Shown piece after piece: positions 26,694-35,488 of a DNA stretch of 64,000 nucleotides. A program made the position numbers and the translations under genes. The notes below the pieces were generated by a model, which had not been told where the DNA came from, made no database searches, and saw only the letters and a program-made list of their open reading frames with translations. The stretch's first letter is position 1, and the number at the start of each line of letters is the position of its first letter. Origin of the DNA: Lacihabitans soyangensis. GTDB taxonomy: Bacteria; Bacteroidota; Bacteroidia; Cytophagales; Spirosomataceae. The stretch lies in assembly GCF_024343775.1 (NCBI RefSeq), contig NZ_RJUF01000012.1:26915-90914 (forward strand), read 5' to 3'.

Positions 26694-26900
26694 TGGATTT
26701 TTTTTTATTAAAATGGAGGTATCTTGATTTAGTACAAATCAATTGAAGAATGCTGCCTCAAAATCTAATTGGCGTCTTTAAAAAATTAAATTTGAAAATA
26801 AAGTATTCGGCAATAAAGCATGATTAGTTTTGCATTTGTTTTGAAAAACAAGATATTCTTCGGGTATTTTTCTGTTTACTAATTTTAAAAATAAGCACAA

Positions 26901-27263
26901 ATGGTTTTAAAAAAATATGCTTTGAGTTTCATTTTATTTATTGTACTATTTTTAGTTAAACTTTCTCCTTGGCAACATTTTTTGCATTCTAAAATTTGGG
27001 TGATTTTTGCATTTTTTGTAGCCTTAGATTTTCTCGTTAAAATGTTGGTGGAGCAAGGAATGACTAACAAAAGAGAAAATTTTGTTCAATTTTACCTTGC
27101 ATCGGTGGTTTTGAGGTTTATACTTCTTTTGGTTTTTATTGGATTCGGTTTGTTTATGTATAAAGAAAATCAGAATCTGTTCGTGCTGAATGTTTTTGTA
27201 TTATATTTATTTTTTACAATTTTTGAAATTTCAACTTTACTTAGTAAATTGCGTCGTTTTTGA
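26901..27263 (+). CDS. AtpI-like membrane protein upstream of F0 genes
   Basis: A 120-residue protein with four hydrophobic segments, directly preceding atpB. Position and topology match the poorly conserved 'subunit I' (AtpI-like) that often starts ATP synthase operons and may aid c-ring assembly or Mg uptake. Sequence similarity alone would not identify it. The stop overlaps the possible TTG start of atpB. Confidence 0.5.
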   Translation: MVLKKYALSFILFIVLFLVKLSPWQHFLHSKIWVIFAFFVALDFLVKMLVEQGMTNKRENFVQFYLASVVLRFILLLVFIGFGLFMYKENQNLFVLNVFVLYLFFTIFEISTLLSKLRRF

Positions 27264-27265
27264 AA

Positions 27266-28342
27266 ATGGCATCTTTTAACAAAGAGTTTATAAAAGTACT
27301 ACTTATGTTTAAATACGTTTATTCCTTAGTTTTTTGCATTATTTTAGGTATTTCACCTTCTTTTTCTCAACATACTGAAGAACACGCCGCGGCAACTACT
27401 GCTGGTCACGAAGAAGAGAAATTTGACATCGGCGGCATGATTATGCACCACATCGCTGATGAACACGGTTGGGAATTTACACACGGTGTTAAACTCCCAC
27501 TTCCAATCATACTTTACACCGCTGACAGAGGTATTGAGGTTTTTTCTTCTAGCAGATTAGACCACGGTCAAGTTTACAATGACTACAAAAACGAGCATGA
27601 GCATATTGTAAGAGTTAACGCTGACGGAACCGTAAACGAGGCTATTCATCCTATGGATTTCTCGATTACTAAAAACGTAGCCACTCTAATGTTAGGTGCG
27701 TTGTTATTGATTTTGATATTTACTTCAGTTTCAAAAGGCTACGTGCAAAACAAAGGAAAAGCCCCTAAAGGCATTCAGTCATTCCTTGAGCCATTGATCG
27801 TTTACATGAGAGACGAAGTAGTTAAACCTTCAATCGGCAAAAACTACGGAAAGTACTTCCCATATCTACTTACTTTGTTCTTCTTTATTTTTATCAATAA
27901 CCTATTAGGATTATTGCCGGGTGGAGCTAACTTAACAGGTAACATTGCCATTACATTGGTTCTGGCCTTGATCACATTCTTAATTACAAACCTTAGTGCC
28001 AACAAATACTATTGGAAGCACATATTGTTGCCGAATACACCAAAATGGATGTGGGTAATTATGATTCCTGTAGAAGTTGTGGGTGTTTTGATGAAACCAC
28101 TCTCGTTGATGATTCGTCTTTTCGCAAACATCACCGCAGGTCACATCATTATGTTGAGTTTGTTTGGTTTGATATTTATATTCAAAAGTTGGGCAGTGGC
28201 TCCGGCTATTGGCGTATTTGCATTGTTCATGAGTGCTATTGAATTACTTGTGGCATTTTTGCAAGCGTTCATATTTACGTTACTAACATCGATGTATATC
28301 GGTAGTGCTATTGAAGAGCACCACGCCGAGGAGCATCACTAA
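27266..28342 (+). CDS. atpB: F0F1 ATP synthase subunit a
   Basis: The membrane stator subunit that forms the proton half-channels. The conserved C-terminal half holds the essential Arg (MKPLSLMIRLFANITAGH). As in other Bacteroidota, a long exported N-terminal region (about 120 residues, His-rich) precedes the first core helix. A signal peptide (MFKYVYSLVFCIILGISPSFSQ) begins at the Met at 27305, so that start competes with the ATG at 27266 and a TTG at 27260. It is part of the atpB-E-F-H operon. Confidence 0.94.
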   Translation: MASFNKEFIKVLLMFKYVYSLVFCIILGISPSFSQHTEEHAAATTAGHEEEKFDIGGMIMHHIADEHGWEFTHGVKLPLPIILYTADRGIEVFSSSRLDHGQVYNDYKNEHEHIVRVNADGTVNEAIHPMDFSITKNVATLMLGALLLILIFTSVSKGYVQNKGKAPKGIQSFLEPLIVYMRDEVVKPSIGKNYGKYFPYLLTLFFFIFINNLLGLLPGGANLTGNIAITLVLALITFLITNLSANKYYWKHILLPNTPKWMWVIMIPVEVVGVLMKPLSLMIRLFANITAGHIIMLSLFGLIFIFKSWAVAPAIGVFALFMSAIELLVAFLQAFIFTLLTSMYIGSAIEEHHAEEHH

Positions 28343-28357
28343 GATATTAAAAGCATT

Positions 28358-28381
28358 CCTCTTTATTCCCCTATAAAGAGG
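28358..28381 (+). other. Hairpin between atpB and atpE
   Basis: The 9-bp perfect stem CCTCTTTAT / ATAAAGAGG with a 6-nt loop has no U-tract, so it is unlikely to be a terminator. It sits 50 nt before the atpE start and could act as an mRNA processing or stability element. Confidence 0.5.
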
Positions 28382-28431
28382 TTAATTACAAATCATCTTC
28401 GGAGGGGGGGAGAAAATAAAAAAATAAAATT

Positions 28432-28698
28432 ATGTCTTTATTGAACATTATTTTACAAGCAGCAGCAGACGGTAAAGGTCTTGCTGTAATGGGAGCAGGT
28501 ATTGGTGCAGGTCTTGCAGCTATTGGTGCAGGTCTGGGTATCGGTAGAATCGGTGGAAGTGCAATGGAAGGTGTTGCTCGTCAACCGGAGGCAGCTGGTA
28601 AAATCCAGTCTATGATGATCATCATCGCTGCCTTGATCGAGGCCGTAGCTCTTTTTGCTGCTGTAATTTGTCTTTTGATTTCTTTCAAAATGGCTTAA
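28432..28698 (+). CDS. atpE: F0F1 ATP synthase subunit c
   Basis: The proteolipid that forms the rotor ring. It has 88 residues and two long hydrophobic hairpin helices with the Gly-rich first helix (GAGLAAIGAGLGIGRIGG) and the RQPEA loop. The ion-binding carboxylate is the Glu of IAALIEAVALFA in helix 2. No Na+-specific ligand pattern is obvious, so proton coupling is assumed. It is flanked on both sides by stable hairpins. Confidence 0.96.
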   Translation: MSLLNIILQAAADGKGLAVMGAGIGAGLAAIGAGLGIGRIGGSAMEGVARQPEAAGKIQSMMIIIAALIEAVALFAAVICLLISFKMA

Positions 28699-28716
28699 GC
28701 TATTTTAGGAATCTAC

Positions 28717-28756
28717 ATTCCCAGCATTATTCACATTAGGTGTTAATGTTGGGAAT
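28717..28756 (+). other. Hairpin between atpE and atpF
   Basis: ATTCCCAGCATTA (28717-28729) pairs with TAATGTTGGGAAT (28744-28756) with one mismatch. No long U-tract follows. Together with the upstream hairpin it brackets atpE. Confidence 0.5.
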
Positions 28757-28794
28757 ATTTTGAATTTAAATTTATTATTTATAATTGTACAAAA

Positions 28795-29304
28795 ATGATT
28801 TTATTAGATAACGCATTGTTGAACCCTAGTCCAGGTCTTATTTTTTGGCAGCTAGTAGTTTTTGGTTCATTGGTATTTATCCTATGGAAGTTTGCTTGGA
28901 AAGGTATCCTTTCGGCTTTGAAAGAGAGAGAAGGCGAAATTGAGGGTGCTTTGCGTATGGCTGAGGAAACAAGGGCAGAAATGGCCAAGTTGAAGTCGGA
29001 CAATGACAAACTTGTAGCAGAAGCTAAAAAGGAAAGAGATTTTATAATCAAAGAGGCCAAAGAAGCATCTGATAAAATGATTGCTGAAGCTAAAGACAGA
29101 GCTATCGAACAAGGCAACAAGATTATGGAAGATGCTCGTGAGGTGATGAACCAAGAAAGAGTGAAAATGATGAGCCAAATCAAGAAAGATGTGGCTACAC
29201 TTTCGATAGAGATTGCTGAAAAAGTAATCCGAAAAGAACTTTCTGATAAAGCCACTCAACAATCATTTGTTAGTGAACTTGTAGCAGACGCAAAATTGAA
29301 TTAA
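28795..29304 (+). CDS. atpF: F0F1 ATP synthase subunit b
   Basis: The peripheral stalk subunit. It has 169 residues: one N-terminal membrane helix (about 12-31, IFWQLVVFGSLVFILWKFAW) followed by a long charged coiled coil rich in Ala, Glu and Lys, the standard subunit b layout. It is co-transcribed with atpE and atpH. Confidence 0.95.
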   Translation: MILLDNALLNPSPGLIFWQLVVFGSLVFILWKFAWKGILSALKEREGEIEGALRMAEETRAEMAKLKSDNDKLVAEAKKERDFIIKEAKEASDKMIAEAKDRAIEQGNKIMEDAREVMNQERVKMMSQIKKDVATLSIEIAEKVIRKELSDKATQQSFVSELVADAKLN

Positions 29305-29346
29305 TACCTCAATCAGTTATTTGATTGAAAATTTTTTAATAAAACT

Positions 29347-29880
29347 ATGTCAGAATCAATAGTTGCCTATCGTTATGCCAAAGCCTTAATTGACTTGGCA
29401 AATCAGCAAGGCGTAGTGGATGAAGTAAATAAGGACATGTCGTTTTTTGAGGCGATATGTGACGAGAACGCTAATTTCGTGGCTGTAATGGCCAATCCAA
29501 TTGTAAGGCACGACAAGAAATTGAGTATTTTGAAAAAAATATTCGAAAATAATGTAAATAATGTGACCTACTCAATTTTTAGCGTCTTAACTAAAAAGAA
29601 CAGAGAGAAACTCATTTATCCAATTGCGAAAGAATTTCAAAAATTGTATAATTTGCAGACTGGTGTTCAAATAGTGCAGATTTCATCATCAGTGGCATTG
29701 ACAGAAGCACAAAAGGCAGAATTTGCCAAGTTGGTTTCTAATGCTATAAGCAAGCAAGTGCTGATTGAAGAAAGTGTAGATGAGAGTTTGATTGGTGGTT
29801 ATGTTTTGAGAGTAGGTGATACGCAAATTGACACCTCTGTTAAAAAGAAACTTAACGAATTGAAACTGGCACTATCCTAA
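29347..29880 (+). CDS. atpH: F0F1 ATP synthase subunit delta
   Basis: The stalk subunit linking F1 to subunit b. It has 177 residues. The N-terminal helical bundle begins VAYRYAKALIDLA and the C-terminal family signature is SLIGGYVLRVGDTQIDTSVKKKL. It is the last gene of this operon: a terminator follows 39 nt later, so atpA and atpG are elsewhere. Confidence 0.95.
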   Translation: MSESIVAYRYAKALIDLANQQGVVDEVNKDMSFFEAICDENANFVAVMANPIVRHDKKLSILKKIFENNVNNVTYSIFSVLTKKNREKLIYPIAKEFQKLYNLQTGVQIVQISSSVALTEAQKAEFAKLVSNAISKQVLIEESVDESLIGGYVLRVGDTQIDTSVKKKLNELKLALS

Positions 29881-29918
29881 GTAAGAATTAGTTTTCATGG
29901 CTATAAAGTTGAGAAAGG

Positions 29919-29942
29919 CCTCCGTTTTTTCGGAGGTTTTTT
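29919..29942 (+). terminator. Intrinsic terminator of the atp operon
   Basis: CCTCCG, a T6 loop, CGGAGG and then T6 lie 39 nt after atpH. The rest of the gap to 30425 is very AT-rich and shows no gene I can support. Confidence 0.85.
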
Positions 29943-30425
29943 CTGTTTTAGGGGTATTGGTAATTGTATAATTTGAGTTATCTGTTGAGGTTTGAGAAGT
30001 CTAAATTCCACACTCGCTTCTTAGTTTTCGATTTCATTTTGTCTTCTCGATATTTTGATTCATGTCCTCTTTTCGGTCTGATACAACTGCTTTTTGGGTC
30101 CAGTTTATTTTGTAAAATTTCATTTTTCAGGCCCGTAATTGTTACTGAAGTGTTAATTCTGCCAATATTTAAAGAAATTATCAAAAAAATGAAAATATTT
30201 TTTTTTGATAAATCAATTTATACTTTAAGTAGAAAATAGAATAAATTCATTTTTCTTTCAAATCGTCCAAAAAATCAAATCTATTTTTCGTAAAAAATAA
30301 AAAAATAACCTCTTTTTTAGCTCATTTTGCACCGATTAGCCCAATTTTGAGCATTTGGTAGAGTAAAAAATCTTTTCTTGTTTTGTCTAAGTCAATTTGA
30401 CTGTACAACAAAATATAATAAGAAA

Positions 30426-30821
30426 ATGAGACACATAGGAGCTAATTTGTACGTAAACAACGACACCGTTGAGATAATCGATTTTTTGGTAGATAATAAC
30501 CTTCTGCCTAAACCAGTTCAAAAAACTTTTTCAGTAGTAAGTCAGTTAGGCATGGATTTAGACTTAGTGATGTATAATCCAGATGCTGAAGAGAATAAAT
30601 TTCTACACTACAAATTTGTTGATTTCGCCTCCAATTCTGACGCATTGAAGTATTTGATCTCAATGTTTAGAAATCTGGCCACTGAGAATTACAATGTATA
30701 TACGCCAGCACAAAAGAAACTGGAAGAGTACTTGTACATGCTACCTACTTACAGAGCATTGTTTGGCTATAAGTTCAACGAGGATAACGAATTGTATCAA
30801 CAAAAAAACTACGAGTATTAA
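30426..30821 (+). CDS. Conserved hypothetical protein
   Basis: From the Met at 30426, a 131-residue soluble protein beginning MRHIGANLYVNNDTVEIIDFLVDNNLL. It has mixed alpha/beta character and a Tyr-rich C-terminus. No signal peptide, membrane segment or known motif is seen. The clean ATG and the next gene 1 nt downstream support it as real. Function is unknown. Confidence 0.6.
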   Translation: MRHIGANLYVNNDTVEIIDFLVDNNLLPKPVQKTFSVVSQLGMDLDLVMYNPDAEENKFLHYKFVDFASNSDALKYLISMFRNLATENYNVYTPAQKKLEEYLYMLPTYRALFGYKFNEDNELYQQKNYEY

Positions 30822-30822
30822 T

Positions 30823-31101
30823 ATGAATTCACCATTTTTAATCAAGATTTTTATCGAATTATTATTCGTGATGTTTATCTCGGTTTCGGCGTTTGGTCAA
30901 AGTGTCAGTCCATTGGAAGACGACAGAAACTATAAAACTGGAAAAGTAAAGGTTAAAAGTTTAAATTTGACCATGAAAAAGGCTACACTTAGGGTTGCTA
31001 GAAATTACAAGCAGCCGGCTAAGATGGATACTGTGGAGGCGTATCAGTTGGTGTTACCAAAAGAGCAATCTCTCAGAAACAGAAACTACAAGAATAAGTA
31101 A
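30823..31101 (+). CDS. Small exported hypothetical protein
   Basis: A 92-residue protein with a signal peptide (MNSPFLIKIFIELLFVMFISVSAFGQ) and a short, basic mature region. It starts 1 nt after the stop of the preceding hypothetical gene and ends at the convergent stop of thymidine kinase. No domain is recognised. A two-gene operon with 30426-30821 is likely. Confidence 0.55.
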   Translation: MNSPFLIKIFIELLFVMFISVSAFGQSVSPLEDDRNYKTGKVKVKSLNLTMKKATLRVARNYKQPAKMDTVEAYQLVLPKEQSLRNRNYKNK

Positions 31102-31677
31102 TCAATTTTCTTGGAAACAAGTACGGCATCTAGCTTCATAGATGTCGTGCTCTCCAAGAAGAATCAAATTTTCGGCATTTGATTTTCTGTAAGAAAAATG
31201 TGCAATGTCGCCACACTTCACACATATAGCGTGCACTTTTGTTACATACTCCGCCACTGCAAGGAGTTGGGGCATTGAACCAAACGGCAATCCTTTAGAG
31301 TCCATGTCCAAACCCGCCACGATGACTCTTTTGCCTTGAAATGATAATTTATTACAGACTTCAACAATAGACTGATCAAGAAACTGTGCCTCATCGATAC
31401 CCACCACGTCGCAGTTTCCGCTCAAAAGCAATATTTCTTCAGCTGTGTTTACTGGCGTGGAGCGTATAGCATTTTGATTGTGTGAAACAATATCGTTTTC
31501 GTCATATCTCACATCTATTTTGGGTTTGAATATTTCCACATTCAGTTTTGCTATCTGAGCCCGTTTTAGACGCCTGATTAACTCCTCTGTTTTACCAGAA
31601 AACATAGAACCCGTTATGACTTCAATCCAGCCACTTTTGGTATCTTTCGCCTTGCCTCTTTTGGGTTCTATGAACAT
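31102..31677 (-). CDS. tdk: Thymidine kinase (type II)
   Basis: Salvage kinase phosphorylating deoxythymidine. From the Met at 31677 it has 191 residues. The P-loop [14 protein letters not shown], Walker B-like [11 protein letters not shown], and zinc cysteines in CVKCGDIA and CRTCF are all visible. The extra 16 residues upstream in the frame are not conserved-looking. Its stop abuts the convergent small exported protein gene. Confidence 0.94.
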   Translation of the reverse strand: MFIEPKRGKAKDTKSGWIEVITGSMFSGKTEELIRRLKRAQIAKLNVEIFKPKIDVRYDENDIVSHNQNAIRSTPVNTAEEILLLSGNCDVVGIDEAQFLDQSIVEVCNKLSFQGKRVIVAGLDMDSKGLPFGSMPQLLAVAEYVTKVHAICVKCGDIAHFSYRKSNAENLILLGEHDIYEARCRTCFQEN

Positions 31678-31775
31678 ATTTTCATTAATTTTACGTTTAT
31701 ATCTAAAATGGCAAAGCATTTGCATTAGGCTTCTTGTACCATTTCAAATAGATTACAAAAAAACAGAATTATCCG

Positions 31776-32915
31776 ATGACCAACAAATGGAATGTGGCCG
31801 AAATAAAAAATACTTCTCAGGCATTTGCCGAAGTAGTTTGTGAAGAGTACTTTAAGACAAAAGAAAATATTAACGGAAGCGAAATAATAGGCCTAACAGA
31901 AGTAAAACAACTCAATCTTTTTATACTCAAAGAACTGTTTGAAAAATGGCAGATGGAAATTTCTAGACTAAAGAGTCCATATTTTAATTATGCCGAACCC
32001 GAGGTACAAAAAGCTTTGGATGATTTTATGAATATACTATCGAGGCATATTCAGGTTAATGGTGAGAATTTTAAAGGTATTCTGGAAACATCGGTAAAGA
32101 AAACCATAAGTTTGTTTTCTGATCCTAAAGCCTTTTTTGTAGAGGAAATGAGAAATCTGACGGATTTTAAACTTACGGCTGATTGGTTAACTAAAAATGG
32201 TAAGTTTTTCAAAGATTACAATTGGGTTTTGCGTGAATTGTTGAGTAAACTGAACGGCGTGAGCTTTATTTATGCCAACGAAGCCATAGATTTTATAAAT
32301 CAGTTTTTTGATGATAATAGGATAGAGGATCATAGTAAGGAATTGGCTGATATCTCTAAAATTGCGGGTGAAAATCAACCTGCGGCTCCGGCAACCAATC
32401 CTTATCAGTCTTTTTTTGATAGCATAGAAGAGTACAAAATGGCTAAGCCTCAAATGATAGCCAAAGAACCTGAGGTGATTACTCCAACAGTTGTGGTAGA
32501 AGAGAAAGACGAGCCAATTACCGAAATGAGACTGACGCAAGTGCAGGAGAAAATAGAAACAGTGATTACAGAAAATCCTGTAACCAGAACCATAGAGAAG
32601 GAAACCACAGTGACATTGCATGAGTCTATGCAAATGACTTCAGAGAATAGTTCGCTCTCTGATTTTCACCAAAAACGAAAAATTGATTCTATAAAAGGTA
32701 ATATTTCATTGAACCAAAAGTTTCTATTCATTAACAACTTGTTCGGTTCTGATTCCAGTGTTTTTAATGGAGCCATAGAGGAGCTAGAAAGTTGTAACAG
32801 TTTCTCAGAAGCCAAAGAACAAATGATTAAGAAATATTTGCCGAAATACAAATGGGATTTGAATAGCCCGGAGGCCGAGGAGTTTTTTGATATTTTGAAA
32901 AGAAGATATAACTAA
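31776..32915 (+). CDS. Hypothetical protein with acidic central linker
   Basis: A 379-residue soluble protein. An N-terminal helical domain (about 1-200) is joined by a low-complexity acidic linker (about 215-300, rich in Glu, Thr and Val) to a C-terminal helical domain beginning KIDSIKGNISLNQKFLFINNLFG. The C-terminal part reads like a module found in many uncharacterised Bacteroidota proteins. No catalytic motif is visible and function is unknown. Confidence 0.6.
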   Translation: MTNKWNVAEIKNTSQAFAEVVCEEYFKTKENINGSEIIGLTEVKQLNLFILKELFEKWQMEISRLKSPYFNYAEPEVQKALDDFMNILSRHIQVNGENFKGILETSVKKTISLFSDPKAFFVEEMRNLTDFKLTADWLTKNGKFFKDYNWVLRELLSKLNGVSFIYANEAIDFINQFFDDNRIEDHSKELADISKIAGENQPAAPATNPYQSFFDSIEEYKMAKPQMIAKEPEVITPTVVVEEKDEPITEMRLTQVQEKIETVITENPVTRTIEKETTVTLHESMQMTSENSSLSDFHQKRKIDSIKGNISLNQKFLFINNLFGSDSSVFNGAIEELESCNSFSEAKEQMIKKYLPKYKWDLNSPEAEEFFDILKRRYN

Positions 32916-32952
32916 GCTGTGTTATAATGGTTTGCGAACAAAAAGATATTAT

Positions 32953-32986
32953 AAAAAAGGCTTTCAAATAATTGAAAGCCTTTTTT
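32953..32986. terminator. Bidirectional intrinsic terminator
   Basis: AAAAAAGGCTTTCAA / TTGAAAGCCTTTTTT has a near-zero loop, with T6 on one side and A6 on the other. It serves both the plus-strand hypothetical gene and the convergent recQ. Confidence 0.85.
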
Positions 32987-32987
32987 A

Positions 32988-35306
32988 TTAGTTTGCCATT
33001 TCGGATAAAAACTTGATTCTCATAAGTCTTAGCTCCTCTTCGGTTATTTCATCGTCATAATCGTCGAATTCCTTCATGGCTACTTTGATTTCGTCCGAGG
33101 CTGAAGTCATGAAATATTCGTAGATATCTCTCTGTTTGTCTTTGTCAATTATTTGATTGATGTAGTAATCAAGGTTTAGCTTGGTGCCTGAAAAACAAAT
33201 ACTTTCTATTTCGTTTAGAAGTTCTTCGCTGTTCATTTCTTTGGCTTCAGCTATCTCTTCAAGGTCAATCTTTCTATCTATTTGCTGAATAATAAATATC
33301 TTCGTTTTCGATTTGTTCACGGTGGTTTTTACCATCAAATCTGCCGAAGTTTCTATTTCATTGTCCTTTACATATTTTATAATTAGATCCAAGAACGGCA
33401 TACCGAATTTCTGCACCTTACCCATTCCCACACCATTGACTTGTGCCAATTCTTGCACATTTGAAGGGTACGTGGTCGCCATTTCTTCCAAAGAAGGATC
33501 TTGAAAAACCACATAAGGCGGAACATTTTTCTCTTTAGCTATTTTTTTACGAAGAGCTTTCAAGAGTTCCAACAAAGCTTGGTCAGAAGCACCGCTTCCG
33601 CCAGAAGGTCCAGCAGTTTGCTGCAACTCATCTTCTCCACTGCCTTCTGTTTCGTTCAAATCGTGATCCTCTGAGAAAGTAATAGAGTAAGGATCTTGTA
33701 GATATTTTTGGCCTTTTTCGGATAATTTAACTACGCCATAATTATCGATGTCTTTTTCAAGATATCCAAAAACCATCAATTGTCTGATGATAGACACCCA
33801 TTTGTCAGCAGCTGATATTTTACCATCTGCATTAATATCGGCTTTCGGTTTTTTGTTTACAACTATTTCATCCTCATCTTCCTCTTCTTCTTCCTCAAAC
33901 TTCTCTGAAAGGTTAAAGTATTTCAAGCCTTTGCCAAACATTTCGAGTTTGTCGTGCTCATAGCTTGCTATGGCTGGGTTATCTTTGGTATTGGCTGTTA
34001 GGATATCCGCAATGTGATTGGCTGAGAAACGCTGTTCGGTTTTAAGAATCGTGTTAAGGGCCAAGATGACTTCTTCCTCACCTCTGAAGGTTTTGGTTGG
34101 CTTGTTACAGTTGTCACAAAAACCACAGTTTTTCTCTGTCTGCTCTCCAAAATAACTTAACAACTGTCTTCTTCTACAAACCCCGAGGGATGAATACGCC
34201 ACCATTTCCATTAAAAGGGCCTTGGCGTTATCTCTTTCCGTTACGTTTTTATCTTTGTTGAACTTCTCAAGTTTGGTGATGTCGTCTAATGCATAGAACA
34301 TCAAACATGAACCATCTAATCCGTCTCGTCCGCCTCTACCAGTTTCCTGATAGTAACCTTCGAGCGATTTCGGAGCGTCATAATGAACCACAAATCTTAC
34401 GTCTGGCTTATCTATTCCCATGCCGAAGGCAATAGTTGCTACCACCACGTCACAGTTTTCGTTCAAAAACGCATCTTGGTTTTTCATCCTCACGTCAGAG
34501 TCTAAACCTGCGTGATATGGAAGAGCTTTGAAGCCATTAACTACCAAAAGCTCAGCTATTTCCTCAACTTTTTTTCTACTCAAGCAGTACACTATTCCTG
34601 ATTTTCCTTTGTACTGAGCCAAAAAGTTAATCAGTTGTTTTTTTGCATTAAGTTTTGGTCTAACCTCATAATAAAGGTTGGCTCGGTTAAACGATGTCTT
34701 ATAGATCACCGAATCATCCATATCCAAGCTCTTCTTGATGTCCAGTTGCACTTTAGGTGTCGCAGTGGCAGTCAAAGCAATGATTGGAAGGTTATCGTCA
34801 ATGGACTCAATAATTTCTTTAATTTTCCTGTATTCTGGTCTGAAATCATGTCCCCATTCTGATATACAGTGGGCTTCGTCCACAGCCACAAAAGATATTT
34901 TGGCTTTCTTTAGAAATTCTAGATTGTCTACCTTGGTAAGAGACTCAGGTGCAATGTATAACAATTTACAGGCTCCGCTTACCACGTCATTTTTGACGCG
35001 ATTCATCTCTGATTTATTCAGCGTACTGTTTAGAAACTGAGCGTTTATACCAAAAGCCATCATCTGATCTACCTGATTCTTCATCAAAGCAATCAATGGA
35101 GAAATCACTATGGCAGTTCCTTCTAATACGGTAGCTGGAAGCTGGTAGCAAAGCGATTTGCCCGCTCCAGTTGGCATAATTACAAAAGTGTTTTTGCCAG
35201 AAACAATACTTTTTATTATTTTTTCCTGCTCTCCTCTAAAATTATCAAACCCAAATATTTCCTTTAGGTTTTTCTTTAGGCTGTTTTCAATTGATACATC
35301 AATCAT
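32988..35306 (-). CDS. recQ: ATP-dependent DNA helicase RecQ
   Basis: A superfamily 2 3'-5' helicase for DNA repair. At 772 residues it is longer than the ~600 of E. coli RecQ. Motif I is MPTGAGKS (44-51), motif II DEAH (143-146) and motif VI QETGRGGRDG. The zinc cysteines are C377 and C394-x2-C397-x2-C400. A winged-helix region, an HRDC domain and an extra C-terminal helical domain follow. An acidic insertion (470-480) leads into a DxNxDGxIS loop (490-501) resembling an EF-hand calcium site. Confidence 0.95.
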   Translation of the reverse strand: MIDVSIENSLKKNLKEIFGFDNFRGEQEKIIKSIVSGKNTFVIMPTGAGKSLCYQLPATVLEGTAIVISPLIALMKNQVDQMMAFGINAQFLNSTLNKSEMNRVKNDVVSGACKLLYIAPESLTKVDNLEFLKKAKISFVAVDEAHCISEWGHDFRPEYRKIKEIIESIDDNLPIIALTATATPKVQLDIKKSLDMDDSVIYKTSFNRANLYYEVRPKLNAKKQLINFLAQYKGKSGIVYCLSRKKVEEIAELLVVNGFKALPYHAGLDSDVRMKNQDAFLNENCDVVVATIAFGMGIDKPDVRFVVHYDAPKSLEGYYQETGRGGRDGLDGSCLMFYALDDITKLEKFNKDKNVTERDNAKALLMEMVAYSSLGVCRRRQLLSYFGEQTEKNCGFCDNCNKPTKTFRGEEEVILALNTILKTEQRFSANHIADILTANTKDNPAIASYEHDKLEMFGKGLKYFNLSEKFEEEEEEDEDEIVVNKKPKADINADGKISAADKWVSIIRQLMVFGYLEKDIDNYGVVKLSEKGQKYLQDPYSITFSEDHDLNETEGSGEDELQQTAGPSGGSGASDQALLELLKALRKKIAKEKNVPPYVVFQDPSLEEMATTYPSNVQELAQVNGVGMGKVQKFGMPFLDLIIKYVKDNEIETSADLMVKTTVNKSKTKIFIIQQIDRKIDLEEIAEAKEMNSEELLNEIESICFSGTKLNLDYYINQIIDKDKQRDIYEYFMTSASDEIKVAMKEFDDYDDEITEEELRLMRIKFLSEMAN

Positions 35307-35455
35307 AGCTAGTTCTATAAAGCATTAAAAATTAAAGCACGCCGCTTTTTTTGACGTGGTGAATTAAATTCTTAATGCCAATATACAAAAAATGTTTTGT
35401 GATTTTGTTAAACTCAAATATTTTGTTTCACTAAAAAAAAACGGAATACAAGCCG

Positions 35456-35463
35456 TACATTTG
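35456..35463 (+). promoter_or_regulatory. Candidate -7 element upstream of kdsD
   Basis: TACATTTG matches TAnnTTTG exactly, 25 nt before the GTG start. The nearest upstream TTTG is 30 nt away, longer than usual, so only the -7 box is convincing. Confidence 0.4.
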
Positions 35464-35488
35464 CAGCAGAAATAACGCTTTTTTTAAA

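Noticed and set aside
26624..26900. Possible oriC next to dnaA
   Set aside because: No cluster of TTATCCACA-like boxes was found, dnaN is absent, and a promoter explains the conserved-looking part.
29964..30239. Open frames after the atp operon (plus 29964-30239, minus 29978-30184)
   Set aside because: Both lie in AT-rich sequence, overlap each other, show low-complexity composition and no motif.
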